Below, in pieces: positions 61,328 through 64,000 of a stretch of 64,000 bases of DNA. Both the position numbers and the translations under genes were made by a program. Positions within the stretch are counted from its first letter, which is position 1. Each line of letters starts with the position of its first letter. The notes beneath the pieces were generated by a model that was not told the DNA's origin, did no database searches, and saw only the letters and a program-made list of their open reading frames with translations. The stretch is from a virus, in the IMG/VR virus record IMGVR_UViG_3300042197_003184, positions 1 to 64,000 of that record. One strand, given 5' to 3'.

Positions 61328-63184
61328 ATGGTGTATTCTGGACCATTTATTAATTCTATCTTTCAGATAGGAGAGGATAATCAAGAGCCTGTCTCCGTTC
61401 AGTCCGGCTCTGTACCTGTTACTGTGACCTACAATGGCACATCAATAGGCTCAATTGTTGGGGCCACACCCCTAGTGGTGCTTTCTCATCAGTTTAATAG
61501 AGCCGATAACGGTATTCTTAATAGTATTACAAATAGAATTTCTTTAACTGGGAAAATATATGACCGATCAGCTACTGCCACAGATATACAAAATATATTA
61601 TCTAAAGAGGTTCAACTAAAAGATTTATTTAAGAATTGCCCAATAGGCAAACTAGAAATCAAATGTGGCTCTACTGTAGCTCTAGCTGCGACAGGTGTTA
61701 AGTTACTATCTTATACTACTGATCCTAGTCCGGACTTTCTAACCAGGAGCTTGGGTTACAATATAGATTTAGAATACCACGAGAAACAGAGTAGTAATTC
61801 TCATATGGTGGTTAGTACCTCCGATTCTTGGAGTATAGAACCAATAGAAGAATATACCTACGAAGACTTTACTACAAGTATAGCAGCACGTACAGAAAAC
61901 GACAACCCTAATGATGGAAGCGCATCAACAGGCAGCATAACAACAAGAACCATTCCTCAGTTTAGGGTTTCTCACAGGGTATCAGCAAAAGGAGCTATGC
62001 CTAACGAAGATTGCAATAATAAAGACGCTTATTTTGCGGCATATAGAGAGGCACAAAAATGGGTTAAAGATAGATTAGATGTACCATGGGCTAATACTAC
62101 CAATGAAAAAGGACCATTTGTGGGATCTTACAACGTTCCTCCAAATGCGGGTTTGTGGTTATTTAACCATGTGAGATCCACCAATTTTAGTATTACTGAT
62201 GCGACATACGAGGTTGTGGATACCTGGCTCGCTATGCCCAGTGGTGTTTCTTATGTGGAAGATTATACTATAGAAATTAGTGGTGATGAAAAAAATATTA
62301 AAAGCATTAAAGTACAGGGTACTATCAAAGGCTTAGATATTAAAGCAGACTCTTTGATTAAGGGAGATTCTAGCCTAGTTCCGGACACAGTTGGAAAAAT
62401 AGACCTAGCCTCGACCTTAACTTCCAACAAGTCTGGTGGCTCTGTTTCTTTTCCCGACACCAATAATACCTCATCAGTTCAGCCCAATAAATATACCAAT
62501 GCTCTTAATGCTTGGCATAGTGGAGTTAAACCACTATTATACAGACGAGCTAGTGCTGGTCTAAACAGAATCAGATATACTGGCGCTATTAATCCTAAAA
62601 ATTATTTAAGAGAAAGTCCACCAGAGCAGCCCATTTATAGGATGGATTCATTCCTTAACATAAACCCAGTCTCATCATCAGAGAGCCACGACCCAAAAAG
62701 AGGCGTGATTACATACGGTTATGAATTTAATAATAAATATACGGTATTGAGTGGGGTCTTATCTGAAAGCGTTTCGATCAACGATACCGGACCGGCCGAT
62801 GTTGTGGCAGAAATTTTTGTATTAGGACGTAAATTAGGGCCGGTGTTACAGTCTTTAGGAGCGAAAACATCCTCCAAGAAAGAAATAAATATAGAGGTTA
62901 CAGTTATACCGCCAACGTCCATAGCACAGTACCACATGAACTCTGCTGAATGCCCACTATATTTTAAAGGCACCATTTATTCTCAGATAGACTCATTGGT
63001 AGAGGGGTTGAAACCCTTTGGAATTAACGATACCTCTGTGGTAGTAGCTGCTGGGCCAACGCAGGGACAAGTTTATGTGGAAAGAGATAGTCAATCATGG
63101 AACCCCGTGGAAGGAAGATATACCAGAAGCGTAGCCTGGGTATACCAACACTGCAATAATAATAATTTCTATTTAGACCACTAG
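61328..63184 (+). CDS. Tail/baseplate structural protein, 618 aa
   Basis: 618 residues. Two halves each have jelly-roll-like beta patterns: N-terminal (LVVLSHQFNRADNGILNSITNRISLTGKIY, then FRVSHRVSAKGAMPNEDCNN) and C-terminal (GVITYGYEFNNKYTVLSGVLSESVSIND…ADVVAEIFVLGRKLGPVLQSLG). The N-terminal section resembles baseplate hub or distal-tail proteins in style but no family was matched. AAGGA lies 11 nt before the ATG. It follows the 549-residue gene and is probably part of the same tail-tip unit. Confidence 0.6.
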   Translation: MVYSGPFINSIFQIGEDNQEPVSVQSGSVPVTVTYNGTSIGSIVGATPLVVLSHQFNRADNGILNSITNRISLTGKIYDRSATATDIQNILSKEVQLKDLFKNCPIGKLEIKCGSTVALAATGVKLLSYTTDPSPDFLTRSLGYNIDLEYHEKQSSNSHMVVSTSDSWSIEPIEEYTYEDFTTSIAARTENDNPNDGSASTGSITTRTIPQFRVSHRVSAKGAMPNEDCNNKDAYFAAYREAQKWVKDRLDVPWANTTNEKGPFVGSYNVPPNAGLWLFNHVRSTNFSITDATYEVVDTWLAMPSGVSYVEDYTIEISGDEKNIKSIKVQGTIKGLDIKADSLIKGDSSLVPDTVGKIDLASTLTSNKSGGSVSFPDTNNTSSVQPNKYTNALNAWHSGVKPLLYRRASAGLNRIRYTGAINPKNYLRESPPEQPIYRMDSFLNINPVSSSESHDPKRGVITYGYEFNNKYTVLSGVLSESVSINDTGPADVVAEIFVLGRKLGPVLQSLGAKTSSKKEINIEVTVIPPTSIAQYHMNSAECPLYFKGTIYSQIDSLVEGLKPFGINDTSVVVAAGPTQGQVYVERDSQSWNPVEGRYTRSVAWVYQHCNNNNFYLDH

Positions 63185-63185
63185 T

Positions 63186-64000
63186 ATGAATACTTGTACA
63201 ACTAATACTAAAGACATTGCACAAACATTGTTTCTAGGAGCTAGTGTAACTAGCTTTTTTTCTAATATGGGATGGTCAGGACAGCCGTCTCAGTTAACGG
63301 TTAATCTGGTTACAGATCAGACCCCGACCGTTTTTTGCTCTAACGACAATCAGTTTGTTGCTCCTGCTGGTTATGATGCGGACAACTATTACTATACGTG
63401 TTCTGGAGACGCTTGTTACGTGGATAGAGATGGTTCCACATGGAACAGTAGTGCCGCTAGTCGAGCACAACTCAGAGCTGATGGTACTACTATTCGTATG
63501 GATGACAAAATGATCCCTGGTAAATTAAGATATAAATTTGTTACCACGAACGGTATTGATCCTTTTGTTTCCAACTATTGGTACAGACAAGATCCTGGTT
63601 TCTTGGGTAGTCCCAATCTAATAAATACTGCTGGTTCTGTGATAGCAACTAAAAATAGTGGCTATGATATTATTGGCACTCCTGTATTTTTTAAAATGGG
63701 CAACTTTTCTTTTGGTGGAATTGTTCAGTCATGGGAGGAAAATCTTGGTAGTGGAGGCAATCAATATAAGGTCGTGATTGATGGTATGCACAGCGTATTG
63801 AGTAGTTGTTATTTGATTGTAGGAAACTATTCCGGAACCATTTTTAGTAAGCTCAATAGTGGTTCGGCATACGGATCTCCCAGAAATTATGTTGGTACAG
63901 GTAATGTTCATGCCGGTTCCATATCTCAGGGTAATATTCCTAATTTATTTAATGTTTATGGTTTTTTAGAGGCTTGTGGTCCAGAGAATTTTGGTGGGTC
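63186..64000 (+). CDS. Tail structural protein, partial (window edge)
   Basis: Open from ATG at 63186 to the window end, at least 271 residues, incomplete at the C-terminus. MNTCTTNTKDIAQTLFLGASVTSFFSNMGW, then a beta-rich Ser/Asn/Gly protein with repeated Cys (FCSNDNQ, YYYTCSGDACYVD). Begins 1 nt after the stop of the previous gene with no strong ribosome site, so translation is probably coupled. Function unknown. Context indicates a tail-tip or baseplate component. Confidence 0.7.
   Translation, partial: MNTCTTNTKDIAQTLFLGASVTSFFSNMGWSGQPSQLTVNLVTDQTPTVFCSNDNQFVAPAGYDADNYYYTCSGDACYVDRDGSTWNSSAASRAQLRADGTTIRMDDKMIPGKLRYKFVTTNGIDPFVSNYWYRQDPGFLGSPNLINTAGSVIATKNSGYDIIGTPVFFKMGNFSFGGIVQSWEENLGSGGNQYKVVIDGMHSVLSSCYLIVGNYSGTIFSKLNSGSAYGSPRNYVGTGNVHAGSISQGNIPNLFNVYGFLEACGPENFGG

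Noticed and set aside
1-64000. tRNA genes, insertion sequences, prophage attachment sites
   Set aside because: No cloverleaf, transposase, terminal inverted repeats or integrase recognised by reading. A tRNAscan run would be needed to exclude divergent tRNAs.

Overview
The window is part of a large tailed double-stranded DNA phage (or prophage), AT-leaning by eye, with a siphovirus-type late module. A planctomycete host is suggested, not proven. A phage-borne subtilase begins with an LExxxLLS signature near residues 13-20, which resembles the N-terminal LExRxLLS motif typical of planctomycete exported proteins. A secreted Val/Pro/Tyr-rich protein fits the same setting. No rRNA, tRNA, CRISPR array, integrase or transposase was recognised.

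Left arm (1-8650), read leftward: about 23 very small genes, mostly unrecognised, in short operons with ATGA/TAATG overlaps. Most operons have their own promoter of one uniform design (TTGACA, 16-17 bp, TAGAAT/TAGACT). Between them lie at least three families of repeated non-coding elements: (i) eight copies of a 78-bp double palindrome with identical internal geometry; (ii) three copies of a hairpin at gene ends with one compensatory base change; (iii) four rightward motifs with the GG-N10-GC layout of sigma-54 promoters, two of which place the predicted +1 exactly on the first base of a double palindrome. This combination is the best candidate for an undescribed regulatory or RNA system here. 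Recognisable products are an Api92-like ferredoxin-fold protein, a PD-(D/E)XK-type nuclease candidate and a very acidic, possibly DNA-mimicking protein.

8.65-13.2 kb, leftward: auxiliary metabolism and exported proteins. A GNA1-type N-acetyltransferase, an S8 subtilase and a complete GlmS lie together. GlmS and GNA1 catalyse consecutive steps from fructose-6-phosphate to GlcNAc-6-phosphate. A secreted Val/Tyr/Pro-rich protein and a small HTH protein follow. A third sugar gene, a GDP-mannose 4,6-dehydratase (gmd), lies inside the packaging operon.

13.3-32.2 kb, rightward: packaging and head/tail assembly. Order: small ORF, putative sigma factor, HTH/coiled-coil protein (probable small terminase), gmd, HNH nuclease, Cys-motif protein, ERCC4-type nuclease, large terminase, portal, protease-scaffold fusion, decoration protein, major capsid protein, connector and neck genes (one with a proprotein-convertase P-domain), major tail protein and tail-assembly genes. 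Six intergenic gaps carry a (G/A)GTGTA motif that could be a late-promoter element for the phage sigma factor.

32.3-49.5 kb: one 5733-residue tape measure gene, implying a tail of very roughly 0.8-0.9 micrometres by the usual scaling. It has an embedded HAD-type phosphatase domain, an HExxH motif and several copies of the PAMLTPGEFVVN motif.

49.5-64 kb: tail-tip, fibre and adhesin genes. Three proteins carry long Thr-Pro repeat stalks. One ends in a probable seven-bladed propeller. The 1751-residue protein alternates globular domains with PPG, GP and TP tracts. Probable baseplate proteins follow, and the last gene runs off the window.
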